This document shows positions 1 through 8,471 of a DNA stretch of 64,000 bases, one piece after another. Under the pieces are notes generated by a model that saw only the letters and a program-made list of their open reading frames with translations, did no database searches and was not told the origin of the DNA. The first letter of the stretch is position 1, and each line of letters opens with the position of its first letter. The translations under genes were made by a program, and so were the position numbers. This DNA comes from Arthrobacter sp. ZGTC412 (GTDB lineage: Bacteria > Actinomycetota > Actinomycetes > Actinomycetales > Micrococcaceae). The stretch covers positions 62,001 through 126,000 of the forward strand of contig NZ_PJII01000005.1 in assembly GCF_002929215.1 (NCBI RefSeq), written 5' to 3'.

Positions 1-619
1 AGAGGACCTTTGCAGGTTCGATGAAGATGCTGGTCAGGGGCAGCAGGCCATTGTTGACCAGGAACTGGACCACGTTGCCCGCGCCCGTACTGAAGGCGGT
101 AACCAGCGGCGAGATGCCATAGAACCCAAGCAGTGCAAGCAGGGCGCCCCAGATGCCCGCCGAGAAGTTGTTGACCAGCATCTCGAAGCCGGGGCGGATC
201 TTACCGTCCCAGATGGAGTCGATCTTCTTCATGGTCCAGCCGCCCAGCGGGCCCATGATCATGGCGCCGATGAACATGGGGATGCCGGCACCCACAATCA
301 CGCCCATGGTTCCGATGGCGCCCACCACGCCGCCACGGACGTCGTAGACCATCCTGCCGCCGGTGTAGGCGATCAGGAGGGGCAGCAGGTACGTGATCAT
401 CGGCCCAACGAGGCCTGTGTTCGGCACACCATTTGTCTCGCCGAAGCCGCCCAGCTGCGGAACAGGCAGCCAGCCCTTTTCAATGAAGAGGGCCGTGATG
501 AGGCCCCAGGCAATGAAGGCACCGATGTTGGGCATGATCATCCCCGACAGGAACGTCCCGAATTTCTGGACACCAACCCGCATGCTGGTGCGGGGTTTTG
601 CAACTGTCTCTGTTGCCAT
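1..619 (-). CDS. mtlA: PTS mannitol-specific EIICB component, C-terminal part outside window
   Basis: This is the N-terminal 206 codons of the mannitol permease of the phosphotransferase system, an inner-membrane protein that imports mannitol and phosphorylates it. The visible part is the EIIC membrane domain: it begins [18 protein letters not shown], has several hydrophobic helices and carries the [11 protein letters not shown] loop typical of MtlA. The ATG at 619 has an AGGAAAT ribosome site. The gene runs off the left edge, so the IIB domain with its phosphorylated cysteine is not seen. A TetR gene lies upstream on the same strand and ptsI lies divergently beyond it. Family assignment is from sequence recognition; mannitol as substrate is the usual one for this family. 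Confidence 0.9.
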   Translation of the reverse strand, partial: MATETVAKPRTSMRVGVQKFGTFLSGMIMPNIGAFIAWGLITALFIEKGWLPVPQLGGFGETNGVPNTGLVGPMITYLLPLLIAYTGGRMVYDVRGGVVGAIGTMGVIVGAGIPMFIGAMIMGPLGGWTMKKIDSIWDGKIRPGFEMLVNNFSAGIWGALLALLGFYGISPLVTAFSTGAGNVVQFLVNNGLLPLTSIFIEPAKVL

Positions 620-703
620 GTGATTTCCTAACCGTCATTCCCGCTGCTCCGCAGGATGGTCCGATACTTACGACGACGTACTGGTGGAACTGGGTGGCGC
701 GTT

Positions 704-1432
704 TCAGCCGGCCGGGCTGGTGGAGATGCGGTGAAGCCATTCGAGGAAGAGTTTGAGTTCCGAGCTGGAGAGCTGGTCTGAGTGCGAGGCCTGAAGTGCG
801 GCGTTCAGGGCGATCGCTGCCACCACCACCGAGGATCTTCCGTTGTCGCCCGGGGCCGCGCCGTTAGCGGGCTCGGCGGACACCGCGAAGATCATGGCGT
901 CCCGGGTCATGGTGGACAGTTCGAGGTTCCGGTCAGGGGCGGGTTCCGCAATCAGCATCAGCGTCACGCCCACGTTCGCGGCCAGGATGGACCTGGCAGC
1001 TTCCCTGGGCTGGACGTTCAGCTGGCCCGCCACCGCTGCTTTGTTCAGCATCTCCTCCATGAGCGCCTCGGCATCGGCAACGATGGCGGGGCGGCTTTCC
1101 GGGCGGATGTTGCCGAACATCACCAAGTACAGCTCCGGCTGGTTGAGCCCGAACTGCACGTGGTTGTCCCACATTCTCCGAATGTCCTCGAGCGGCTGTC
1201 CGGAGGGGGCGAAATCCCTTTCGCCCGCAACATACTCTTCAAACCCTGCGGCGACGACGGCGTCAAACAGACCTTCCTTGTCACCGAAGTGGTGGTACAG
1301 CGTGGGAGCTGTCACCCCTGCCAGCTGCGTGATCTGGCGGGTGGAAACGGGCGCTCCCGCAGAATTTGCCAGCAATTCCGCCGCTGCACGGAGCAGCCGC
1401 ATTTTGGGGGGAAGCTGGCCATCCAAACTCAT
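704..1432 (-). CDS. TetR/AcrR family transcriptional regulator
   Basis: The protein has 242 residues. Its N-terminal TetR DNA-binding domain (about residues 8-58) includes the helix-turn-helix with TLYHHFGDKEGLF at its end, and a variable ligand-binding domain follows. It lies between mtlA (same strand, 84 bp downstream) and divergent ptsI, so control of mannitol uptake or of enzyme I is plausible but inferred. A TAGGGT box at 1440-1445 lies 7 nt before the ATG and suggests a leaderless transcript. A perfect 15-bp palindrome at 1451-1465 just behind that box would be a natural autoregulatory site. The ligand cannot be told from sequence. Confidence 0.88.
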   Translation of the reverse strand: MSLDGQLPPKMRLLRAAAELLANSAGAPVSTRQITQLAGVTAPTLYHHFGDKEGLFDAVVAAGFEEYVAGERDFAPSGQPLEDIRRMWDNHVQFGLNQPELYLVMFGNIRPESRPAIVADAEALMEEMLNKAAVAGQLNVQPREAARSILAANVGVTLMLIAEPAPDRNLELSTMTRDAMIFAVSAEPANGAAPGDNGRSSVVVAAIALNAALQASHSDQLSSSELKLFLEWLHRISTSPAG

Positions 1433-1450
1433 AACCGCTACCCTAGCACC

Positions 1451-1465
1451 TATAGCATTGCTATA
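1451..1465. promoter_or_regulatory. Candidate TetR operator
   Basis: Perfect inverted repeat TATAGCA-T-TGCTATA in the 162-bp divergent gap between the TetR gene and ptsI. It lies between the expected -10 and -35 of the TetR promoter, where a bound dimer would block polymerase. Size and symmetry fit TetR operators; binding is inferred. Confidence 0.6.
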
Positions 1466-1594
1466 TGAACTGAATCACATACAATTTTTTTCAGGCACGT
1501 TTCCCGCTTCCGGACGTAGCAGTCCTCCGGCGGACCGGCATAACGCCGGATGATATCGGCGGGCCTGGCAACCGGCAGAGAATGAGGACCTTCA

Positions 1595-3280
1595 GTGCAG
1601 AACTTCCCAGGAGTAGGCGTCAGTCCAGGCCGCGTCATCGGCACCGTCCGGCAGATGCCCAAACCCATCAGCGAACCTCCCGCCGGCGAACAACTGGCAG
1701 CAGGCACCACCGCCGAGGAAGCCACCGCAGCCCTGAAGGCGGCATCCCAGGCAGTGCACGACGAACTCAAGGCGCGCGCGGCCCACGCCACCGGCGACGG
1801 CAAGGCAGTCCTTGAAGCCACTGCACTGATGGCCAAGGACACCATGCTTATCAAGGGTGCCGCCAAGCTCATTGCCCGCGGTATGTCGGGCGAGCGTGCC
1901 ATCTGGGAGTCCGGCTCCTCCGTCTCTGAAATGCTGCACAACCTGGGCGGCTACATGGCCGAGCGCGCCACCGACGTCCTGGATGTGCGCGCCCGCATCG
2001 TCGCCGCGCTGCGCGGTGTTGCCGCGCCCGGCATTCCGGCGTCGAGCACACCCTTCGTCCTGGTGGCCGAGGACCTGGCACCGGCCGACACCGCCACCCT
2101 GGACCCGAACAAGGTCCTGGCCCTTGTCACCGCGGGCGGCGGCCCCCAGTCCCACACCGCCATCATCGCCCGCTCCCTCGGCCTTCCCGCGGTCGTCGCC
2201 GCCGTCGGCGTGGACGAACTTCCGGACGGCACCGAAGTGTACGTGGACGGCGCGGCAGGCAGCATCACGTCCGAGCCTGACGAGTCCCTGCTGGCAGCAG
2301 CGGAGGCATGGGCGGCTACCGCTTCACTGCTGGCAGAGTTCAGCGGAACGGGCGCGACGGCGGATGGCCACCTTGTGCCCCTGCTCGCCAACGTGGGCGG
2401 CGGCAAGGACGCCGAGGCGGCTGCAAAGCTGGGCGCCCAGGGCGTGGGCCTCTTCCGCACCGAGTTCTGCTTCCTGGAACGGGATACCGAACCCTCGGTG
2501 GAAGAGCAGGCCGCGGCCTACAAGAGCGTTTTCGACGCCTTCCCGGGGAAGAAAGTGGTCCTGCGGACGCTCGATGCCGGCGCCGACAAACCACTCCCGT
2601 TCCTGACCGACTCCACCGAGCCCAATCCGGCCCTGGGTGTCCGCGGCTACCGCACGGACTTCACCACCCCGGGCGTCCTGGACCGCCAGTTGGAAGCCAT
2701 CGCGCTGGCAGAAAAACAGTCCGAAGCGGACGTGTGGGTCATGGCCCCCATGATTTCGACGGCGGAAGAGGCTGCCCGCTTCGCCTCCATGTGCGCAGAC
2801 GCCGGCATCAAGACCCCCGGCGTGATGGTGGAGGTCCCCTCCGCCGCCCTGACTGCCGAAGCCATCCTCCGCGAAGTGGGTTTCGCGAGCCTTGGCACCA
2901 ACGACCTGACCCAGTACGCCATGGCCGCAGACCGCCAGCTTGGCCCCCTCGCCAACCTCAACACTCCATGGCAGCCGGCCGTCCTGCGCCTGGTCGGGCT
3001 GACCGTTGAGGGGTCACGTGCTGAGGGCAGTAACAAACCCGTGGGCGTCTGCGGTGAGGCGGCCGCGGACCCGGCCCTCGCCGTCGTACTGACGGGCCTG
3101 GGCGTGGCAACGCTGTCCATGACGGCCCGGTCCCTCGCCGCCGTTGCAGCGGTGTTGAAGACGGTCACCCTCGATGAGGCGCAGCAGCTGGCCAAGCTTG
3201 CCCTGTCTGCCCCCAGCGCCACCGAGGCGCGGGCGTGGGTGCGGGAAAAGCTGCCGGTCCTGGAAGAACTCGGGCTCTGA
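1595..3280 (+). CDS. ptsI: Phosphoenolpyruvate-protein phosphotransferase (PTS enzyme I)
   Basis: Enzyme I takes phosphate from phosphoenolpyruvate and passes it to HPr, the first step for all PTS sugars; it is cytoplasmic. The 561 residues match the family length (about 570). The phosphorylated histidine is His187 in GGGPQSHTAIIARS. The C-terminal TIM barrel shows GVGLFRTEF, the active-site stretch SLGTNDLTQYAMA and the cysteine motif GVCGEAA. The GTG start has a GAGGA ribosome site. No HPr gene is seen beside it. Being divergent from the mannitol permease and its regulator suggests a PTS locus. A strong terminator follows directly. Confidence 0.93.
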   Translation: MQNFPGVGVSPGRVIGTVRQMPKPISEPPAGEQLAAGTTAEEATAALKAASQAVHDELKARAAHATGDGKAVLEATALMAKDTMLIKGAAKLIARGMSGERAIWESGSSVSEMLHNLGGYMAERATDVLDVRARIVAALRGVAAPGIPASSTPFVLVAEDLAPADTATLDPNKVLALVTAGGGPQSHTAIIARSLGLPAVVAAVGVDELPDGTEVYVDGAAGSITSEPDESLLAAAEAWAATASLLAEFSGTGATADGHLVPLLANVGGGKDAEAAAKLGAQGVGLFRTEFCFLERDTEPSVEEQAAAYKSVFDAFPGKKVVLRTLDAGADKPLPFLTDSTEPNPALGVRGYRTDFTTPGVLDRQLEAIALAEKQSEADVWVMAPMISTAEEAARFASMCADAGIKTPGVMVEVPSAALTAEAILREVGFASLGTNDLTQYAMAADRQLGPLANLNTPWQPAVLRLVGLTVEGSRAEGSNKPVGVCGEAAADPALAVVLTGLGVATLSMTARSLAAVAAVLKTVTLDEAQQLAKLALSAPSATEARAWVREKLPVLEELGL

Positions 3281-3287
3281 CGCCCTG

Positions 3288-3308
3288 CCCCCGCCGTGAA
3301 GGCGGGGG
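3288..3308 (+). terminator. Rho-independent terminator after ptsI
   Basis: Perfect 8-bp stem CCCCCGCC / GGCGGGGG (3288-3295 and 3301-3308) with a 5-nt loop, followed by TTTCT. It sits between the convergent ptsI and alpha/beta hydrolase genes. Confidence 0.75.
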
Positions 3309-3314
3309 TTTCTG

Positions 3315-4097
3315 TCAGGCCGCGACGTCGAAGCCGTTGACGGCCCTGACCCAGCCGCTGATGGCCTGCGCAGCGGTTTCCGGGGCAGTGTGTTGGAAGA
3401 CGTGGCCCTGGCCCAGAATCTCGGCCATGGTTCCCTGCCGGGCAACCTCGGCGAGGTTCACGCACCAGGGGCGGCGGGCAATGGGGTCTTTGGTGCCGCG
3501 GAGCACCAGCACCGGCTGCGTGACCTCCGCGAGCCGTTCCTCCAGCGGGTATTCCATCATTACGGGCAATTCGGTCAGGTACCAGCGCGGGCCGGCCCGG
3601 AAGTAGTCGCTGAACACGATGGCGTTCGAGGTTAGTGACTCACTGAACATTGAGTCCCGCGTCAGTGCCATCGCCTGCCTGCCCACCGACTTCCTGCTGG
3701 TCTCCACCACCGGACCCATCAGAACGACGCCGTCCACCCGCCCGGGTTCCTGCAGCGCCAGTTGCACTGCGAACTGTGTGCCCATGGAGTGGCCCACCGG
3801 CACGTAGTTATGCACTCCGGATTCCGCCAGGACAGCGCTCACGAACGCCGCAAACTCTTCAACCTGCACCTGGCGCCCGGGCTTTGACGCCTTTCCGAAG
3901 CCGGGCAGGTCGAAGGAGTAGACGTCCGCTTCTTTGGCCAGTTCCTGATGCAGCCGGGCCAGGTAGCGGTGGGAAACACCGATGCCGTGCAGCAGGACAT
4001 AAGCCGGCCGCGCTCCAGTCTCCGCCGGATGGACGGAGGCGTAAAGCCTTCCCTGTAAACCGCCGGAATGCACGTCTTTGCCATCACTCAATGCCAT
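3315..4097 (-). CDS. Alpha/beta hydrolase
   Basis: A 260-residue alpha/beta hydrolase fold protein. The oxyanion-loop motif LLHGIGVSHRY is near residue 30 and the nucleophile elbow is GHSMG (serine near residue 105). A late aspartate (RGTKDPIA) and histidine (LGQGHVFQ) complete a likely triad. No signal peptide is visible, so it is probably cytoplasmic. The substrate is unknown. The ATG at 4097 is chosen because a TATGCT box at 4104-4109 lies exactly 6 nt upstream, which fits a leaderless mRNA. The frame stays open upstream without family-like sequence. It is divergent from a small HTH protein. Confidence 0.85.
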   Translation of the reverse strand: MALSDGKDVHSGGLQGRLYASVHPAETGARPAYVLLHGIGVSHRYLARLHQELAKEADVYSFDLPGFGKASKPGRQVQVEEFAAFVSAVLAESGVHNYVPVGHSMGTQFAVQLALQEPGRVDGVVLMGPVVETSRKSVGRQAMALTRDSMFSESLTSNAIVFSDYFRAGPRWYLTELPVMMEYPLEERLAEVTQPVLVLRGTKDPIARRPWCVNLAEVARQGTMAEILGQGHVFQHTAPETAAQAISGWVRAVNGFDVAA

Positions 4098-4163
4098 CAG
4101 CCGAGCATACCGCCGGACCGGGGGGCGCACCGGTTGGCCGGGACGCCCCGGTAGGCTGGGGCC

Positions 4164-4586
4164 ATGGCACTCATTGCTCCCAGGATGGCCGGCGCCCTTC
4201 CGCCCGAGGAGGCCGTAAAGCTCCAGCAGGCGCTGGCCGGCAGCGACGACATCACGGTTTTTGTGGACGGCACCGTCCACCGCCTGCCACCCCTGGCGAG
4301 GGACGCCGTCGTTGACCTCTTGCAGCGGTTCAGCCGCGGCGAGGCGGTGACGGTGAGCAGTGTGGAGGAAATGCTGACCACGTCCAAGGCTGCAGAACTG
4401 GCGGGAATTTCGCACACCTACCTCCGCAACATGACCGACCGCGGGGAGATCCCCGTTGAGTACCGCGGCAGCCACCGGCGGATCCCCTTGGCGGCGATCA
4501 TGGCGTGGCTGGAGGGGCAGAAGAAGGACCGGAAGAAGAAGGCGGCCACAGATCAGGCTGCCGGCAATGAGGCCGACGGCAGCTGA
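4164..4586 (+). CDS. Excisionase-family helix-turn-helix DNA-binding protein
   Basis: A 140-residue protein with a MerR/excisionase-type helix-turn-helix at about residues 73-118 (TTSKAAELAGISHTYLRNM, then a GSHRRIP wing). An N-terminal segment of about 70 residues precedes it and a lysine-rich tail follows. Proteins of this layout often act as antitoxins or small regulators. No PIN-domain toxin gene is adjacent, so the role is open. TAGGCT at 4152-4157 lies 6 nt before the ATG, indicating a leaderless start. It converges with the PucR gene 8 bp away. Confidence 0.75.
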   Translation: MALIAPRMAGALPPEEAVKLQQALAGSDDITVFVDGTVHRLPPLARDAVVDLLQRFSRGEAVTVSSVEEMLTTSKAAELAGISHTYLRNMTDRGEIPVEYRGSHRRIPLAAIMAWLEGQKKDRKKKAATDQAAGNEADGS

Positions 4587-4594
4587 TCCTTGCG

Positions 4595-5812
4595 CTAAAT
4601 TCGGGGCCGAAGTGCCCAGCGGCGCATTTTGAGGGCAGCGTGGAGTTCCAGGCGGGGCAGCCCCTTCAACGGGTCCACGCCCAACAGCTGGCGGATCCGG
4701 CCCAGCCGGTTGTAGATGCTGCTGCGGTGCAGGTGAAGTTTCGCAGCCACGTCCTGGACGGAGCCGTCGTTGTCGTACAGCAGTTCCAGGACCGGGATGA
4801 GTTCTCCGTTGCGGTCGTGGTCCTCGAGCATACGGAAGTAGACGGATCCAGAGTCAGCCCAGGCGCCGGCCCCTCCCCCGGCAGAGGCCAGGAGCTGGTA
4901 AACACCGGTGGACCGGCAGTCCACCAGTTCCCCGAGCTGCGGATCCACGGCAGCGGCCTGCGCAGCCACTTTTGATTGCCGGTAGGCCTCGGCGAGCTCC
5001 CGCGGCCTGGCAAACCCTTCACTGATCCCCAGGATGATCCGGTGGACCGGCCGGCCGGAGCGCTTGGCCAACTCCAGCTGGTAGTGGACCAGAACCTGCG
5101 CATGGTTTGCCCTGCCGGAGGACTCGCGGAACAGCCCCACCGAGTGCGTCTCCGCCCCGGCGCTGAAGAGGACGGCATCGACGCCCACGGTCGCCTGCAG
5201 AGCTGCCGAGCGGTGAATCAGGGTCGAAGCGATGGGATCGGGCCCGCCCGCCCAGCCGTCGGCGTCGAGGACTGTAACCATCTGCCACGGTCCGCGGCCC
5301 TGCACCTCCTTCCACCCTGCCACTGCCGCCACCGCGTTTGCTTCCCCGGCACACGCAGCCAGGAACTCCCGCTCACGCCCCCGCCGGAACTCGGATTCCG
5401 CGGTGTTCGAGTCGAGCAGCAGCCCGGAGAGCATTTCCAACTCGTTGTTGACGGACGGCAACTGGGTGAGGATCGCCGTCGGGTTTTCCTCCACGGAGTC
5501 CTGCTGCACCCAGAGGTAACCCACCCGGAAGCCGCGGACCATCAGCGGGACACAAACACGGCCCAGCATTCCCAGGTGCGGGTTCGCCGGAACCACCACC
5601 GGCCGCACTGCTGTGGCAATGCCGTGGGACAGCTGCCAGGCGCTCACGTCGGCCGGCACCTTTTTGCTGAGCAGGAAGTTCACGCGCACGCGGTCCGCAT
5701 GGGACTGGTTGGAGCTGTAAGCCAGCAGCACGCCGTCCAGGTCCTCCAGGGACAGGCCGCGACCCAGCATTTGCGCCACCTGCTCAACCAGTTGCTCCAC
5801 ACCCTGCTGCAT
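4595..5812 (-). CDS. PucR-family transcriptional regulator, likely regulator of ald
   Basis: A 405-residue regulator. The last 60 or so residues form the PucR C-terminal helix-turn-helix (VQDVAAKLHLHRSSIYNRL). The middle holds a degenerate GGDEF-like domain and the N-terminus a sensory region. It is divergent from alanine dehydrogenase with a 232-bp gap. In Bacillus subtilis the PucR-type protein AdeR activates ald in the same arrangement, so alanine-responsive control is a good inference. TAGTGT at 5819-5824 lies 6 nt before its ATG, so its mRNA is probably leaderless. Confidence 0.85.
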   Translation of the reverse strand: MQQGVEQLVEQVAQMLGRGLSLEDLDGVLLAYSSNQSHADRVRVNFLLSKKVPADVSAWQLSHGIATAVRPVVVPANPHLGMLGRVCVPLMVRGFRVGYLWVQQDSVEENPTAILTQLPSVNNELEMLSGLLLDSNTAESEFRRGREREFLAACAGEANAVAAVAGWKEVQGRGPWQMVTVLDADGWAGGPDPIASTLIHRSAALQATVGVDAVLFSAGAETHSVGLFRESSGRANHAQVLVHYQLELAKRSGRPVHRIILGISEGFARPRELAEAYRQSKVAAQAAAVDPQLGELVDCRSTGVYQLLASAGGGAGAWADSGSVYFRMLEDHDRNGELIPVLELLYDNDGSVQDVAAKLHLHRSSIYNRLGRIRQLLGVDPLKGLPRLELHAALKMRRWALRPRI

Positions 5813-6044
5813 GGGCCAACACTACTGCTTCTGCGCCCTGGCGGACGAACGAACATGAGGCGACACCTGACGCTTAGCCGCTGAACAGATGTCGAGGGCG
5901 CATGGACAAAATCCGCTGAATCCCGGGGTTTTGCTGGAGCCCCCTTGACCACACCGTGTCAGCTGGCTCACAAACGGACTTATCGTGGAAACACGCAATC
6001 CTTCCGCACTTTCCGGCTTACCTGCCGAGAACCTGGAGCCTACG

Positions 6045-7163
6045 ATGATCATCGGTGTCCCCAAAGAGATCAAGAACAACGAATTCCGGGTAGCCATCAC
6101 TGCTGCCGGTGTCCACGAGTTCCGCACCCACGGCCACACCGTGTTGGTGGAGCGCGGGGCAGGGCTGGGCTCAGGCATCACCGACGAGGAATACGCCATC
6201 GCCGGCGCCGAGATCGTCAATGAAGCCGATGACGTCTGGGCCCGGGCGGACATGGTCATGAAGGTCAAGGAACCCATCAAGGCCGAATACCACCGCTTCC
6301 GCAAGGGCCTGGTCCTCTTTACCTACCTCCACCTCGCCGCCGAGCCTGAACTCACCCGCGAGCTCATCAACTCCGGCGTCACGGCCATCGCTTACGAGAC
6401 GGTGCAGGAAGGCCGGACGCTTCCGCTGCTGGCCCCTATGTCCGAGGTGGCCGGCCGGCTGTCCGTGCAGGTGGGCGCTTCCTCCCTCATGGCTCCCGCC
6501 GGCGGCAAGGGTGTGCTGTTGGGCGGCGTCCCGGGCGTCCGCCCTGCCAAGGTGGTTGTCCTCGGCGCGGGCGTTGCCGGCACAAACGCCGCTGCCATGG
6601 CACTTGGCCTGGGCGCCGACGTCACCATCCTGGACATCAACATCAACCGCCTGCGCGAACTGGACGCCCAGTACCAGGGCCGCCTCAAGACCGTGGCGTC
6701 CAACAAGTACGAAATCGAAAAGTCCGTGGTGGACGCCGACCTGGTGATCGGCTCCGTCCTGATCCCGGGCGCCAAGGCCCCCAAGCTGGTCACCAACGAC
6801 CTGGTGGCCCGCATGAAGCCCGGCTCGGTTCTCGTGGACATCGCCGTGGACCAGGGCGGTTGCTTCGAGGACACCCGCGCCACCACGCACCAGGAGCCCA
6901 CCTACAAGGTCCACAACACCATCTTCTACTGCGTGGCCAACATGCCCGGCGCTGTTCCGAACACGTCCACCTACGCCCTGACCAACGTGACCCTGCGGTA
7001 CGCCGTGTCGCTGGCCAACCTCGGCGTCAAGGCCGCCTTCGACCGGGACCCCGCCCTCGCAGCCGGCCTGAACATCGCCGCCGGCCACGTGGCGCACCAC
7101 TCCGTGTCCGAGGCCCACGACCTGCCCCTCGTAGCGGACTGGCACGAGCTGGTCTCGGCGTAA
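6045..7163 (+). CDS. ald: Alanine dehydrogenase
   Basis: Catalyses NAD-dependent interconversion of L-alanine and pyruvate plus ammonia, for use of alanine as carbon and nitrogen source. It has 372 residues, close to the family norm. With the ATG at 6045 the key residues fall at the canonical numbers Lys75 (MVMKVKEP) and His96 (TYLHLAAE). The nucleotide-binding motif is VVLGAGVAGTNAA. A GTG in frame at 5985 was not chosen because it overlaps a TATCGT -10-like box at 5981-5986, whereas 6045 has a GGAG ribosome site. The PucR gene is divergent upstream. Confidence 0.95.
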   Translation: MIIGVPKEIKNNEFRVAITAAGVHEFRTHGHTVLVERGAGLGSGITDEEYAIAGAEIVNEADDVWARADMVMKVKEPIKAEYHRFRKGLVLFTYLHLAAEPELTRELINSGVTAIAYETVQEGRTLPLLAPMSEVAGRLSVQVGASSLMAPAGGKGVLLGGVPGVRPAKVVVLGAGVAGTNAAAMALGLGADVTILDININRLRELDAQYQGRLKTVASNKYEIEKSVVDADLVIGSVLIPGAKAPKLVTNDLVARMKPGSVLVDIAVDQGGCFEDTRATTHQEPTYKVHNTIFYCVANMPGAVPNTSTYALTNVTLRYAVSLANLGVKAAFDRDPALAAGLNIAAGHVAHHSVSEAHDLPLVADWHELVSA

Positions 7164-7185
7164 GTCTTATGTCCCGCGCTGGAGG

Positions 7186-8256
7186 TTAGCTCCTCGCCGA
7201 GGACAGTTCACGTGCTTGTTCTATTAATTTGAGGACCTCTACTGGTCCTGCCGGATCTACTGGAACGGGGAGGGCTGAGGTCGCTCCCCCGTCGAGGATC
7301 TTGTCCGCCAGGAGCCGGTAGAACTCCGGGTAACTGCCGCGCTCGGTGGGCAGGGCATCCAGGTGGCCGTCACGGCCCAGGAGGCCCGCCCACTCCGGCG
7401 CCTCCTCACCGTACCCTGCATCAAGGGGGCTGCCGCCCGCCACAATGTAGGGCTCCTGCGGGTCCACACCGTTCTTGGTGAAGCCGCCCACGGAACCCAG
7501 GACGCGGAACCGCGGGCCCTGCTGCGCGCAGAGCATGTTCATGGTGAGGTGGCTCACCACCCCGGAGTCGTGCCGCAGCACCAGGAACACGTCGTCATCC
7601 GCGCGTTCATCCGCCCGCCGGGCCTTCAGCTCCGCATGGACCACGGCTGCGGGACCAAACAGCAGGAGTGCCTGGTCGATCAGGTGACTCCCGAGGTCGA
7701 ACAGGACGCCGCCACCGTCGGCCGCGGTGGCGTGAGCCTTCCAGGCCTTGGCGATGGCGGGGGACCACCGCTCGAACCTTGACTCGAACCTGGTCACCTT
7801 CCCCACGGCGTCCGCCGCCAGGAGCTTCCGGAGCGTCAGGAAGTCACCGTCCCATCGCCGGTTCTGAAACACCGTCAGCACCCGGCCCAGTTGCCGGGCG
7901 AGGGCAACAAGCTCCTGCCCTTCCCCGCTGGTCACGGCGAACGGCTTGTCCACCACCACGTCCAGCCCTGCCTCCAGTGCGGCCCGGGCGAGCGGGTAAT
8001 GCGTAGCCGGCGGCGTACCCAGCACCACGAGGTCAAGGTCAGCGGCGCGCGCAAGGACGGCATCGCCGTCGTGCACTGTCCTCACGCCCGGATAGCGGGC
8101 AATGGCCGCCTTCTGCCTTTCCGGGTTGGATGTGGCTATGACATCCAGCGAGTAGCGTGCATCGGACCCGATCAGGGGCGCATGGAAGACGCTGCCGGAC
8201 AGGCCGTAGCCGACGACGGCTGTGCGGATGGTGCGTGGAGCGGCGGAGTCAGTCAT
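7186..8256 (-). CDS. Gfo/Idh/MocA-family oxidoreductase
   Basis: A 356-residue NAD(P)-dependent sugar or inositol dehydrogenase-type protein. The N-terminal Rossmann motif is VVGYGLSGSVFHAP, the conserved lysine is in VVDKPFAVT, and FDLGSHLIDQ supplies the usual histidine in the C-terminal domain. The substrate cannot be assigned. The start at 8256 (MTDSAAPRT) is supported by a TACCGT box at 8263-8268 exactly 6 nt upstream; a longer in-frame reading to 8298 would run into the repeat region. It converges with ald across 22 bp. Confidence 0.88.
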   Translation of the reverse strand: MTDSAAPRTIRTAVVGYGLSGSVFHAPLIGSDARYSLDVIATSNPERQKAAIARYPGVRTVHDGDAVLARAADLDLVVLGTPPATHYPLARAALEAGLDVVVDKPFAVTSGEGQELVALARQLGRVLTVFQNRRWDGDFLTLRKLLAADAVGKVTRFESRFERWSPAIAKAWKAHATAADGGGVLFDLGSHLIDQALLLFGPAAVVHAELKARRADERADDDVFLVLRHDSGVVSHLTMNMLCAQQGPRFRVLGSVGGFTKNGVDPQEPYIVAGGSPLDAGYGEEAPEWAGLLGRDGHLDALPTERGSYPEFYRLLADKILDGGATSALPVPVDPAGPVEVLKLIEQARELSSARS

Positions 8257-8296
8257 AGGGCTACGGTACCCCCGCGCACCGTCGGCCGGACCCCTC

Positions 8297-8380
8297 AAAA
8301 GCGAGAGAGCGTTACAGGAAAACCCGCATGAAGTGAGAGAGCGTTGCAGGAAAACCCGCGAAAAGTGAGAGAGCGTCTGG
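8297..8380. repeat. Short direct repeats, about 2.5 copies of a 31-32 bp unit
   Basis: The core GTGAGAGAGCGT starts at 8333 and 8364, with a GCGAGAGAGCGT variant at 8301. Copies one and two continue with TTRCAGGAAAACCCGC; the third is cut after GAGCGTCTGG. No spacer varies between copies as it would in a CRISPR array. The repeats fill the gap between the Gfo/Idh promoter and the terminator of the ABC operon. Origin and function are not known to me. Confidence 0.75.
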
Positions 8381-8387
8381 AACGGCG

Positions 8388-8427
8388 AAGGCCGGCATCC
8401 CCCGATGTTCCAGGAGATGCCGGCCTT
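8388..8427 (-). terminator. Stem-loop terminator of the peptide ABC operon
   Basis: Perfect 12-bp inverted repeat AAGGCCGGCATC / GATGCCGGCCTT (8388-8399 and 8416-8427) with a 16-nt loop, 44 bp past the stop codon of the leftward binding-protein gene. There is no clear T-run on the minus strand, so the terminator role rests on position and stem strength. Confidence 0.6.
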
Positions 8428-8471
8428 GCCGTGGTGCGTGTATTCAGTTGATCTTTAGTCAGCGCGGGCTG

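Noticed and set aside
4098-4594. Toxin-antitoxin module around the small HTH protein
   Set aside because: No PIN-domain or other toxin-sized gene is adjacent; neighbours are a hydrolase and a PucR regulator.
5985-6044. Upstream GTG start for alanine dehydrogenase adding 20 residues
   Set aside because: It overlaps a TATCGT box, and only the 6045 start gives the canonical numbers Lys75 and His96.
8297-8380. CRISPR array
   Set aside because: Units follow one another with no variable spacers, only two and a half copies, and no cas gene is present.
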